Source of the DNA: Verrucomicrobiota bacterium
Lineage (GTDB): Bacteria > Verrucomicrobiota > Lentisphaeria > JABSQK01 > JAJFLO01
Direction of reading: 5' to 3'
NCBI GenBank assembly: GCA_021772615.1
Contig: JAJFLQ010000142.1
Span: 24,779 to 88,778 of the forward strand
DNA: 64,000 bases
How positions within the stretch are numbered: position 1 is the stretch's first letter; each line of letters opens with the position of its first letter. Both the position numbers and the translations under genes were made by a program. Positions 8,427-16,600 of the stretch are shown here, in pieces. The notes beneath the pieces are model-generated. The model searched no databases, was not told the origin of the DNA, and saw only the letters and a program-made list of their open reading frames with translations.

Positions 8427-8516
8427 AGTTTGTGTTCCCGTATTTTCTCATAGTTGCTGTCGTAACTGTGCCGGCACGTATTCCGAGCTGAGTAAAGAAT
8501 ATGACGATAGTCGATA

Positions 8517-8864
8517 TCACACCGTGCAGTCTTCCAGCTGAGAACCGTCTACGCGGCGATAAAAGCACGTACGTTGCCCGGTGTGGCAGGCCACACCGCC
8601 AACCTGTTCAACCTTGAAGACCACTGCGTCAAGATCGCAGTCCACAAGGATGTCGCGGACCACTTGCACGTGTCCCGAAGTCTCGCCTTTCTGCCATAGC
8701 GACCGGCGCGACCTGGACCAGTACGTCGCCCGCCCTGTTTCGAGCGTACGCGCCCATGATTCCTGATTGATGTAGGCGAGCATCAGAATCTCGCCGGTCT
8801 GATAATCTTGAGCCACGGCCGGAATAAGGCCTTGCTCATTCTTTGTAAAATCAAGATCTACCAT
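8517..8864 (-). CDS. hisI: Phosphoribosyl-AMP cyclohydrolase
   Basis: Third step of histidine synthesis, opening the purine ring of PR-AMP. 115 residues matching the stand-alone cyclohydrolase with no HisE domain attached. Motifs: LMLAYINQESWARTLETG, ATYWSRSRRSLWQKGETSGH, DCDLDAVVFKVEQ (Mg-binding Asp residues) and GGVACHTGQRTCFYR (zinc cysteines). GAGGACAAT precedes the ATG, a good ribosome site. First gene of the hisI-hisG pair; the rest of the his pathway is elsewhere. Confidence 0.95.
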   Translation of the reverse strand: MVDLDFTKNEQGLIPAVAQDYQTGEILMLAYINQESWARTLETGRATYWSRSRRSLWQKGETSGHVQVVRDILVDCDLDAVVFKVEQVGGVACHTGQRTCFYRRVDGSQLEDCTV

Positions 8865-8948
8865 ATTGTCCTCGTTTGATTAGTTGTAGATCACCCGCTA
8901 AGGTAGCCCCTATTTTCCACCCCTCAACGCCTCTCCCGGACCGCCACA

Positions 8949-10853
8949 ATGTATAGCGACGATGTATCGCCGACATATTGGAAGGCCACGCTGGCGGCGA
9001 TTTTTCTCCTCCTTACCGTGCCAAATATCTGGTTGCCGGAGTTCAATATACACGAAGCCGGCCACGCACTCGCCGCCCGCACGATTCTCGAATCCGGTGA
9101 TTTTTTTGTGCCCCATATCCAGGGCACAGGAAACACCGTCACGTCGCCGATGACATCGTGGGTGCTGGCCGTTACAGGACGCTTCCTGACCATTAACGAA
9201 CTCACTGTTCGCATGGTCGGCATCATCCCGCTGGGAATGATAAGCGTATTTTGCGGATTCATGGTTCTGGCCGTCGCGGGCCGCCACGCAGCGGCTGTCG
9301 CTGTCGCAGCGGCCATATCGAGCGTGGCCGCATTGAAATACGGTATTCGCGGTGAATCGATGATGCTGTTCGCCATGTTCATCAACGCCGCATGGTACGC
9401 CTGGTTCTACCTGAGCCGGGAGAAACATAATTGGATGCTGGCCTGGTGCGCCGCACATTTGATGCTGCTATTCGCCGTACTTACGGGCGGCTTAAAAGCC
9501 ATACTGTTTTTCTATTTCCCGCTTTGTCTACTCAGGCGGCCATTGAAAATATGGCTGAGATTGCGCCAGCCGGACCACATACTCTCGGCCGCGACGCTCG
9601 CCATGTTCCTCGGCATCTGGTACTTCTGGTCACCAAACCCGCCCGATGACGCCTATCGACTTATACATGAATTTGAGCAGCGCCACTCGACCTCAAGTTA
9701 CTTCGCACGACTGTTTGTCTTTCCTTTCCTAAGCATGACACGATATTTTCCGTGGATATTCCTCGCATGGCCGGCGTTTTGCATGGCATTTCGGCCGCTC
9801 GAAAAGGCACCGGTCCTGGGCCAATTTTGCCGGACCATTATCTTCGCTCTGTTTTTTCTCTTCTGGTTGACACCGGATGTCGCCCCGGATCTGCTGACGC
9901 CGCTTATCGGCCCGTTATCGATTCTGATCGGTCTGAACTACGAGATTCTTGTACGTCGCCATGGCAGACACCTCAGACGCATCCCCAGGATCCTTGGTCG
10001 CGTGACTATTATCGCCGCCGGTGTTGCGTGGCTGGGCATTTTGACGTTCAAGGATGACGTGCTCACCGCGCCGGCACCGTTACTCGCGGGCGTGTTGTTG
10101 TGTGTGGCCGCCTCGGTTGTCCTCGGCGTGCTGCTAATGCGGGAAAAAATTCGCGGTTCAATCTGGCTCACCGTTCTCCTGGCAGTTGCAGCGATACAAC
10201 TGGGCGCTACCGCCACATACGGTATCGTCTCATACCAATACGAAAGTCACAAGCGCATCCTATCCGGAAAATTGACCGCAAGACTGCCTGTGGATTCGCC
10301 GCTCTATGTTCTCATATCGGAGCGATCTCTCCATCCTGGCGAATACGTCTATTTCAATAACCCGATTGTGCCTGTCGAAAGCCTCCGCACCCTCCCGATT
10401 TACGTGGACACTGTATACATTCTCACCGCCAATACAAGACCGATATCGGTCGATAGACATTGGACCGCGATCAGTGAAACTGTCACCCATAACGGCCTCA
10501 ACGTTCGCATATGGAAGGGAGAAAAACGGCTGCTGAATATTCACCCGGACCGACTGGAGTTTGTATACTCACCGGTAACAGGCGTTTTTCTTGCGTCAAG
10601 GCAGACGGTACAGGTTACGAGCTATCTGCGAGACCCGATCGAGCTGGAAATCATCAATGGACATACTGCGGCGACGACGACCGCGAACCTGACCGTACCG
10701 CCCGGGGAGTCGATGCAGCTCACGATTACCATTGATGCGACCGCATCCGACACCTTCCCGCCCGGCGATTCCATCGCTATTCGCTTCGAGCACAACCGCA
10801 AGCAACGTGTACGCGAGATCGATATCACCATAGTGAGGGAATCGGAACTATGA
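8949..10853 (+). CDS. GT-C family membrane glycosyltransferase (ArnT/PMT-like) with C-terminal beta domain
   Basis: 634 residues with about a dozen hydrophobic segments up to about residue 430, then a soluble tail. The first periplasmic loop reads FNIHEAGHALAARTILESGDFFVPH, which matches the ArnT/PMT_2 loop (catalytic acid, then AR..LESGDW..PH). Such enzymes move sugars from polyprenyl phosphate to lipid A or other periplasmic acceptors; the acceptor here is unknown. The C-terminal 110 residues are beta-rich (TVPPGESMQLTITIDA), like an Ig-type accessory domain. The stop overlaps the folC start (ATGA). Confidence 0.7.
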   Translation: MYSDDVSPTYWKATLAAIFLLLTVPNIWLPEFNIHEAGHALAARTILESGDFFVPHIQGTGNTVTSPMTSWVLAVTGRFLTINELTVRMVGIIPLGMISVFCGFMVLAVAGRHAAAVAVAAAISSVAALKYGIRGESMMLFAMFINAAWYAWFYLSREKHNWMLAWCAAHLMLLFAVLTGGLKAILFFYFPLCLLRRPLKIWLRLRQPDHILSAATLAMFLGIWYFWSPNPPDDAYRLIHEFEQRHSTSSYFARLFVFPFLSMTRYFPWIFLAWPAFCMAFRPLEKAPVLGQFCRTIIFALFFLFWLTPDVAPDLLTPLIGPLSILIGLNYEILVRRHGRHLRRIPRILGRVTIIAAGVAWLGILTFKDDVLTAPAPLLAGVLLCVAASVVLGVLLMREKIRGSIWLTVLLAVAAIQLGATATYGIVSYQYESHKRILSGKLTARLPVDSPLYVLISERSLHPGEYVYFNNPIVPVESLRTLPIYVDTVYILTANTRPISVDRHWTAISETVTHNGLNVRIWKGEKRLLNIHPDRLEFVYSPVTGVFLASRQTVQVTSYLRDPIELEIINGHTAATTTANLTVPPGESMQLTITIDATASDTFPPGDSIAIRFEHNRKQRVREIDITIVRESEL

Positions 10854-12169
10854 TTACGACTGCTGCGCATGCGTATGACGATGCAATGGCGTTTATCGAG
10901 TCACTGTATTATCAAGGTATGAAGTTGGGCCTGGACACAACTCGCCGTATGCTCGATGCTGTCGGCAACCCGCATCAGGCCTATCACTCGGTCCACGTCG
11001 CTGGAACCAATGGTAAAGGATCCACGGCGGCAATGATCGAGTCCGCGCTGCGGCATGCCGAGGTTGCCACCGGCTTGTATACATCGCCGCATCTACTCAC
11101 TGTCCGTGAGCGGATACAGGTGAGAGGTTCACTGATCGACGAAACCGCGTTCGCCCAACTCACATTTCAAGTACGGGAATGCACTGCGACGCTCTTCGGC
11201 ACCGCGGATCGACCGCGTCCGACGTTTTTCGAGTTTATCACCACGATGGCGCTGCTCCACTTTCGTAACGAGGGCGTTGACATCGCTGTCGTCGAAGTGG
11301 GTCTTGGAGGTCGGCTGGATGCCACAAATGTGATTTCCCCAGCGGTCGCTGTGATCACCAATGTTGACCTTGACCATACGAATTGCCTCGGTTCAAATCT
11401 CACGGAGATAGCGGGTGAAAAGGCGGCCATAATCAAGAAAAAAATCCCGGTTATTTGCGGCGACAATAAACCCGAGGTGGTGCGGGTCGTGGAGCATACC
11501 GCGTCCCGAAATGCTGCGCCTCTGTACCTCATCGGCCGCGAATTCGATTCCTGCAGCGCCATCACAGCACATGCCGACAATGGATTCACGCAACGTAATA
11601 CGGTACGCTGGAAGGATGATATCATTCCTATAAATACCACATTGGCCGGCCGCCACCAGTGCCGGAATCTGGCGACCGCGTTCGCAGCCATAGCAGTCCT
11701 ACGGGATGATCACAAGTCACTGTCTTTGGAGGCTTTGCTGCGCGGACTCGCAGCCACCACATGGCCAGGAAGGATGCAACATCTCCGTGATCGCTGGGTT
11801 ATCGATATTGCGCATAATCCCGCCGCGGTCGAGGAACTCGTTCATGGCCTGCACAGTCTGTTTCCCGACACCTCGTGGTCTGTGGTTTTTGCTGCGATGC
11901 GTGACAAAAACTGGCAGAATATGATCGCGCAACTGGTGCCCCTCGCACGTAAGCTGTATCTTGTGTCGATGGATTGCCGCCGGGCCGAATCGGCGGATCG
12001 CATGTTGGCTTTTGTGGCGGATCGATGGCCCGGGATGGACGCACTTGTATGCGCCGACGCTGCGTCGGCGCTTGCCCTGCTGGACCCCGCTGTACATACG
12101 GTGTTTGCCGGCTCCGCGTACTTGGCTGGTGATGTATTGATGCTGTTCAACGAGAGACAATCATTGTGA
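10850..12169 (+). CDS. folC: Bifunctional folylpolyglutamate synthase/dihydrofolate synthase
   Basis: Adds glutamate to dihydropteroate and folates. 439 residues. Motifs: VHVAGTNGKGSTAAMIESAL (ATP P-loop), GLYTSPHLLTVRERIQV, FEFITTMALLHF, VEVGLGGRLDATNV, ITNVDLDHTNCLG, EKAAIIKKKIPVI, TWPGRMQHLRDRWVIDIAHNP and a C-terminal Rossmann-like domain with SVVFAAMRDKNW. Coupled to the glycosyltransferase upstream (ATGA) and to the small gene downstream (GTGA). Confidence 0.96.
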   Translation: MITTAAHAYDDAMAFIESLYYQGMKLGLDTTRRMLDAVGNPHQAYHSVHVAGTNGKGSTAAMIESALRHAEVATGLYTSPHLLTVRERIQVRGSLIDETAFAQLTFQVRECTATLFGTADRPRPTFFEFITTMALLHFRNEGVDIAVVEVGLGGRLDATNVISPAVAVITNVDLDHTNCLGSNLTEIAGEKAAIIKKKIPVICGDNKPEVVRVVEHTASRNAAPLYLIGREFDSCSAITAHADNGFTQRNTVRWKDDIIPINTTLAGRHQCRNLATAFAAIAVLRDDHKSLSLEALLRGLAATTWPGRMQHLRDRWVIDIAHNPAAVEELVHGLHSLFPDTSWSVVFAAMRDKNWQNMIAQLVPLARKLYLVSMDCRRAESADRMLAFVADRWPGMDALVCADAASALALLDPAVHTVFAGSAYLAGDVLMLFNERQSL

Positions 12170-12465
12170 CTTTATGGACAAGGGTAACACAGATCGGCGC
12201 GGCCGCGATGCTGCTCTGTGCAATCGCAAACATATCGGCCGGAGAACCCGACGGCTATCGTGAACTGGCAGAAGAAAAGGGCCGGCTACGCTACGAGATG
12301 GCAAAGGTGCGGATACAACTCCTGGACGAAAATGCGGAGTTCAAAGAACTGAATCAACGGATTACGAAGCTCCAGAAAGTACTGATAAAAAAACTCCATG
12401 CGCACCCGAAAATGGCGGAATTGATCCGGCAGCTCGAAGAGGTCGAAGGAAAATTGACGGAATAA
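12166..12465 (+). CDS. Small exported coiled-coil protein, unknown function
   Basis: 99 residues from a GTG overlapping the folC stop. Residues 1-26 form a signal peptide (WTRVTQIGAAAMLLCAIANISAG). The rest is highly charged with heptad-like spacing (ELAEEKGRLRYEMAKVRIQL, FKELNQRITKLQKVLIKKL), so a periplasmic coiled coil is predicted. I do not recognise a family. The translational coupling supports a real gene. Confidence 0.6.
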   Translation: MTLWTRVTQIGAAAMLLCAIANISAGEPDGYRELAEEKGRLRYEMAKVRIQLLDENAEFKELNQRITKLQKVLIKKLHAHPKMAELIRQLEEVEGKLTE

Positions 12466-12475
12466 TGGCAGGCTG

Positions 12476-14521
12476 CTAGTCTCGGCGAACCTTCTTTATA
12501 AACTCGTCGATATCAAAATTTCCTTCGCTACTGTTCAATATTTGATCCAGCGCTGTTGGGTCGATTTCCTCATCGACGCGCCTGCGGCTTGTTTCGACCG
12601 CGGGAGATTCTGCCGCGTCGTTCGCTACGTCCTCAAAAACTGCCGCAAGCGCCTCCCTCACCTCCTCTTCGCCGGAGATGAACACAGTTTCTTCCGCTGC
12701 CGTCAACATTTTCTTGCCAACCTTTAAGTCGCGCTCACGTACCTCCATGGCTTCATGATGGTGTGTTTCGACAACAACCGGCTCCGTTTCAATCACGGGT
12801 TGCTTATAGGCATTCAGCACGGCATCGATAAACAGCATTATAAGATCGCGGCATTGCACGTGGACCACCGGTTCGATCTGGACAATCATGACGTCATCAG
12901 GAAGATGCAGGCTGTGCGCAAGATGGTCCAGGCAGTCGGGAACGGTCAGCGACCCTTTGCAGATCGGACACTCCCCCATGGACCCTGCCATACTCATATC
13001 AACGGAAAGTCGATAACCGCAATTGGTGCAATCCATTCGAAAATCAAATATCCCGTTGCTGTTGGCGACCTTCGGCACCAGGAAATTGTACACCCCCTTG
13101 AAACGTTGCCGCAATAGCCGCAGCAGGCGCATGTTCTCTTCATTCGCCTTGCGATCCTGGCCGGAAACCATGAATATCACACCGTATGTGTCTGTGAGAT
13201 ACTCCTCGAATGTGTTGAGCATCAACTTATCGAACGCCGGCGGCAGCTGTTGTATGTCGAGCGTGAGTTTGGCATCAAGAAATAGTCTGGTTGTGACCAC
13301 GCCCTTGCGGTGCTTCTTCACCAGCGGCTTTAACTCGGATATCGAGGACGTGATGGTCGACAGACTCTGAACCAATATACTCATGTGATCAAAGTCATCG
13401 CCGGTGAGAACGATCTTCGGTGCCGGCGCAATCCAATCATTTGCCCCAAAAGGCAACGTTGCACTTATCTTGGGCAACGGAAACGTCACTTTCTCCAACG
13501 CCCCTTTCAGCTCGTGCATACGGCCCTTGAACATCTGCAGGCCGCAATAGGTTTCATAGGCTGTGAACGGGTATCTCTCGAACGGCGGCGGCGCCACTTT
13601 GAGATACCCATCCTCAATCAGATTATGGAGCCACAATGTGGTTTTTCGATGGCTCGACTTCTGCGAATCCAGCAGATCTTCAGTTGCAAATCCCTTAACT
13701 GCGAGATCGTACATATTTTTCTGTGCAGGATTCATCTCTGCGTCCGGCTCCCGGCTTCCGGCCAGAAACATGACGTTGTCGGGTGGCATGGTATTCTGGA
13801 TCTCGCGATATTCGTCGACGTCGACGACGCAGTTCATCAACAGTCCTGTAACCTCGTTGTCATATTTGGCGTCGGATTCCTGGATCTCGACTTCCTGAAA
13901 CGTCACATACGACGAGTCCCAGCTAAGCACCTCTGTAATGGCCTCAAGTTCAACGCAGTAAGGCGCGGTGGCATTCACCAGCCTTCCCTCGCGGAAGTAC
14001 AGGACAGCTGTGGTATCGTCATCGCGGCGGATGTTGAGCTTACCGGTCTTTATATCGCCCTCCAGATATTGAAGGATACCAGGCAGATCGCCGGCCGATA
14101 CGTGAACGGACAGCACGGAAGTAGCGCCGCCTGCCAGGTTTTTCACCAGGAATCGGTTGATTCTGGCGAGGCAGACTTCATTCACAAACGGGACAGTCAC
14201 ATAATCGTCTGCACCGGCAGCGAAGGCAGAAACACAGTTCTTGCCGTTTTCATCGTCTTCGCCGATCAACACGATCGGTACAGTTTTGTGCTTTCGTTCC
14301 GCCCGAAAGATGCGGCAAAATTCGATGCCGGTACGCTTTGGGTGTCCAACATCCGCGATTACCAGATCGATCTGCGAGATCGACATCAGCTGGAGCGCAC
14401 GCACGCGCGAATGCGTACCGTGGACGTCGCACTTGTTTGCCGTCAGCAATGTCTTAAGCCCGAAACGGTTCTCGGAATCTCGCGAAAAATATAAAACTTC
14501 GAATTTGCTTTTTTCTGACAT
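12476..14521 (-). CDS. Degenerate receiver-PATAN(DUF4388)-GTPase-like-zinc ribbon protein
   Basis: 681 residues from the ATG at 14521 (a GTG at 14551 would add 10). Domains by eye, numbered from the GTG: receiver-like 15-135 with a phosphoacceptor-type Asp in VIADVGHPKRTGIEF; PATAN/DUF4388 at about 150-225 (LPGILQYLEGDIKTGKLNI, LYFREGRLVNATAP); a helical part to about 350; then a domain laid out like MglA-type small GTPases. In that domain the P-loop reads LTGDDFDHMSILVQSLS instead of GxxxxGK[ST]. A ribbon (CTNCGYRLSVDMS, CPICKGSL) and an acidic tail follow. The receiver also lacks the conserved Lys (VTVPF for TKPF). Probably a non-catalytic signalling scaffold. Convergent with the small gene before it. 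Confidence 0.6.
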   Translation of the reverse strand: MSEKSKFEVLYFSRDSENRFGLKTLLTANKCDVHGTHSRVRALQLMSISQIDLVIADVGHPKRTGIEFCRIFRAERKHKTVPIVLIGEDDENGKNCVSAFAAGADDYVTVPFVNEVCLARINRFLVKNLAGGATSVLSVHVSAGDLPGILQYLEGDIKTGKLNIRRDDDTTAVLYFREGRLVNATAPYCVELEAITEVLSWDSSYVTFQEVEIQESDAKYDNEVTGLLMNCVVDVDEYREIQNTMPPDNVMFLAGSREPDAEMNPAQKNMYDLAVKGFATEDLLDSQKSSHRKTTLWLHNLIEDGYLKVAPPPFERYPFTAYETYCGLQMFKGRMHELKGALEKVTFPLPKISATLPFGANDWIAPAPKIVLTGDDFDHMSILVQSLSTITSSISELKPLVKKHRKGVVTTRLFLDAKLTLDIQQLPPAFDKLMLNTFEEYLTDTYGVIFMVSGQDRKANEENMRLLRLLRQRFKGVYNFLVPKVANSNGIFDFRMDCTNCGYRLSVDMSMAGSMGECPICKGSLTVPDCLDHLAHSLHLPDDVMIVQIEPVVHVQCRDLIMLFIDAVLNAYKQPVIETEPVVVETHHHEAMEVRERDLKVGKKMLTAAEETVFISGEEEVREALAAVFEDVANDAAESPAVETSRRRVDEEIDPTALDQILNSSEGNFDIDEFIKKVRRD

Positions 14522-14604
14522 ATATACCGTGGTTTTGTCTGGATTCGCCACGAACTGCGCGATACCATAGTCGGAACGGCTTCCAGTAGCAACTATTACA
14601 CCCT

Positions 14605-14632
14605 TTTATACCACCCAATTCCCGATTGACAA
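14605..14632 (-). promoter_or_regulatory. Minus-strand promoter for the receiver-PATAN gene
   Basis: On the minus strand: TTGTCA (14627-14632), 16-base spacer, TATAAA (14605-14610), about 80 bases before the ATG at 14521. Its -35 box shares bases with the plus-strand promoter of ftsQ. Confidence 0.55.
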
Positions 14633-14653
14633 ACGTAATGAAGAGAATATCAT
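14626..14653 (+). promoter_or_regulatory. Plus-strand promoter for ftsQ
   Basis: TTGACA (14626-14631), 16-base spacer, TATCAT (14648-14653), about 115 bases upstream of ftsQ. It overlaps the -35 of the divergent promoter, so the two should compete for polymerase. Confidence 0.45.
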
Positions 14654-14766
14654 CGGAAATCACCGACCGATAAACACGGTAGAAATTGTCTGTTTCGCAC
14701 GTTACAGTTCGACGTCAATTCAACTGAGAGCGGCACCGTATCCTTTTAACTTCTAATCCCCCCGCA

Positions 14767-15585
14767 ATGACAAAAAAGAAGACGTCAACCCGCAATCGCA
14801 GCCGCGCTAAAATAATCGCCTTTCTCGTAGCCTTTCGCGTGCTGCTCGTGCTCGTGGTTGTCGGTGTTCTTTACGCAGCAAAATCAGCCATCCACCAGGC
14901 CTTTTTCAACGCCAATCCACAGTTCACCCTCAAGACCGTCGATGTGGAAATCGTCAAGGGTGGCTTCGATAGAGACTATATTCTTGGCAAGCTCGCGTTT
15001 GTCGGAGGAAAAGATAATCTATTCGCCATTGATCCCAGACAAACCCGAATCGATATCCTGAACGACCCTCTGGTACAGGAGATCGAAGTCAGACGACTCA
15101 TACCCGACACGATCAGCCTCACTGTTTTCGGCCGAACTCCTGTCGCACAATTAGTCCAGAGCGGCGGACAGTTGATTGATGCGGAAGGTATCGTGCTGAA
15201 TCCCAGTTCAAAACGCGAAACGGAGACGCTTCCGATTATTACGGGCGTTCCCGACGCCCAATCGATTGCACCGGGAACGAAACTGGATAATCCGATGGTA
15301 TTGTCGGCGCTGCGTTTTCTAAAACTAAAAACGATTGTCACCAACGGCAATTGGCTGGATGTCAAACTCATCCAGCTGATCGAGAATTATCGGGAACTCC
15401 GCGTCTATCTCAATGAGAACACCGATCACGGCATTCGCTACAACGCCGTGGTCGTCATTCCGGTCGACAAGATGAAGGCTGCGATAGGCAAGGTCCTCGA
15501 CATCATACAGATGCGCAAACAGGCGGGGCAGCCCACCGGCTTCATCAACGCCACGTACGAAAAACGCGTCCCGGTTCGCCCCTAA
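14767..15585 (+). CDS. ftsQ: FtsQ/DivIB-type cell division protein (POTRA)
   Basis: 272 residues: basic cytoplasmic tail, one membrane span at about 17-42 (IIAFLVAFRVLLVLVVVGVL), then a POTRA domain at about 55-125 (FTLKTVDVEIVKGGFDRDYI, ILNDPLVQEIEVRRLIPDTI, LTVFGRTPVA) and the FtsQ beta domain with the LIDAEGIVL motif. FtsQ links FtsB/FtsL and early to late divisome proteins. It sits outside any dcw cluster (no ftsA, ftsZ or mur genes nearby), which is unusual. A generic POTRA protein is the alternative. Confidence 0.72.
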   Translation: MTKKKTSTRNRSRAKIIAFLVAFRVLLVLVVVGVLYAAKSAIHQAFFNANPQFTLKTVDVEIVKGGFDRDYILGKLAFVGGKDNLFAIDPRQTRIDILNDPLVQEIEVRRLIPDTISLTVFGRTPVAQLVQSGGQLIDAEGIVLNPSSKRETETLPIITGVPDAQSIAPGTKLDNPMVLSALRFLKLKTIVTNGNWLDVKLIQLIENYRELRVYLNENTDHGIRYNAVVVIPVDKMKAAIGKVLDIIQMRKQAGQPTGFINATYEKRVPVRP

Positions 15586-15604
15586 AGGTGCGCCACGTGC
15601 GTAG

Positions 15605-16600
15605 TCACGACGCGGACGTCTCGGGAAAAATGGTTGCGTACTGATTGGCCCAGTAGGTAATGATCAAATCCGCTCCGGCGCGGCACAAGGCAACAAGTGA
15701 TTCACGCGCCAATGCATTCTGATCGCCGTAGCCTGCGCGAGCCGCAGCGATCGCCATCGCGTACTCACCGCTCACCTGATAAGCGGCAAGGGGCAGCTCG
15801 GTTTTCTGACGGATCTGGTACAGAATGTCGAGATAGTACAGTGCCGGCTTGACCATCAGAATATCAGCGCCTTCGTCGACATCGAGCATGGACTCGCGGA
15901 TCGCCTGGCGCCGGTCATCATAAGGCGCCTGGTAGGACGCTCGCGTCCCGCTCCCAGGCGCCGACTTCGCCGCTTCCCGAAACGGGCCGTAAAGGGCAGA
16001 TGCGAACTTGGTTGAATAACTCATTATAAGCGTATTGATGAATTGCCCATTATCCAGCTCCCGGCGAATTGCCTGGACCTGCCCGTCCATCATTGCACTG
16101 GGCGCAACACCGTCGGCACCGGCACGTGCGTGGGACACGGCCATGCGAGCCAATGCCGCCAGTGTGACATCGTTGTCGACCGCGCCGCTGGTATTCAGTA
16201 CACCGCAATGGCCGTGGGTTGTATACCCGCACAAACACACATCGGTTAGAATGAGAAGGTCCGGAAATTGACTCCGAATTTCCCGAACGGCGCGCTGTAC
16301 AATGCCGTCGTCACGGTGGGCACAACTGCCGATCTCGTCCTTTCCTGCTTCAACGACGCCAAACAGGAGCACACCGCCGATTCCGCGTACAACAAGCGGC
16401 TCGATGGCGGCTGCAAGTAGATCAACGGTAAGCCGGCTCTGACCCGGCATAGCGTCAATCGCCGACTTCGTGCCGTCGCCGTCAATTACAAATATCGGCC
16501 AGATAAACCGATTGGGCGCGGGCGCGGGCATGCGCAACACATCACGAACGCGTTGCGTCTGCCTGTACCGCCGAAGTCGGACATCCGGGAAACCATTCAT
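15605..16600 (-). CDS. hemB: Porphobilinogen synthase (5-aminolevulinate dehydratase)
   Basis: Condenses two 5-aminolevulinates to porphobilinogen. 331 residues from the ATG at 16600, which overlaps the stop of the upstream hemC fusion (ATGA). A much longer open frame exists upstream, but it lies in the other gene. Motifs: RRYRQTQRVRDVLRM, NRFIWPIFV, TDVCLCGYTTHGHCG (zinc cysteines), APSAMMDGQVQAIR, YSTKFASALYGPFREAA (first Schiff-base region) and ILMVKPALYYLDI (catalytic Lys), then YQVSGEYAM. Confidence 0.96.
   Translation of the reverse strand: MNGFPDVRLRRYRQTQRVRDVLRMPAPAPNRFIWPIFVIDGDGTKSAIDAMPGQSRLTVDLLAAAIEPLVVRGIGGVLLFGVVEAGKDEIGSCAHRDDGIVQRAVREIRSQFPDLLILTDVCLCGYTTHGHCGVLNTSGAVDNDVTLAALARMAVSHARAGADGVAPSAMMDGQVQAIRRELDNGQFINTLIMSYSTKFASALYGPFREAAKSAPGSGTRASYQAPYDDRRQAIRESMLDVDEGADILMVKPALYYLDILYQIRQKTELPLAAYQVSGEYAMAIAAARAGYGDQNALARESLVALCRAGADLIITYWANQYATIFPETSAS

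Noticed and set aside
13385..14494. 369-codon plus-strand open frame opposite the receiver-PATAN gene
   Set aside because: The minus-strand frame has recognisable receiver, PATAN and zinc-ribbon motifs; this one has none.
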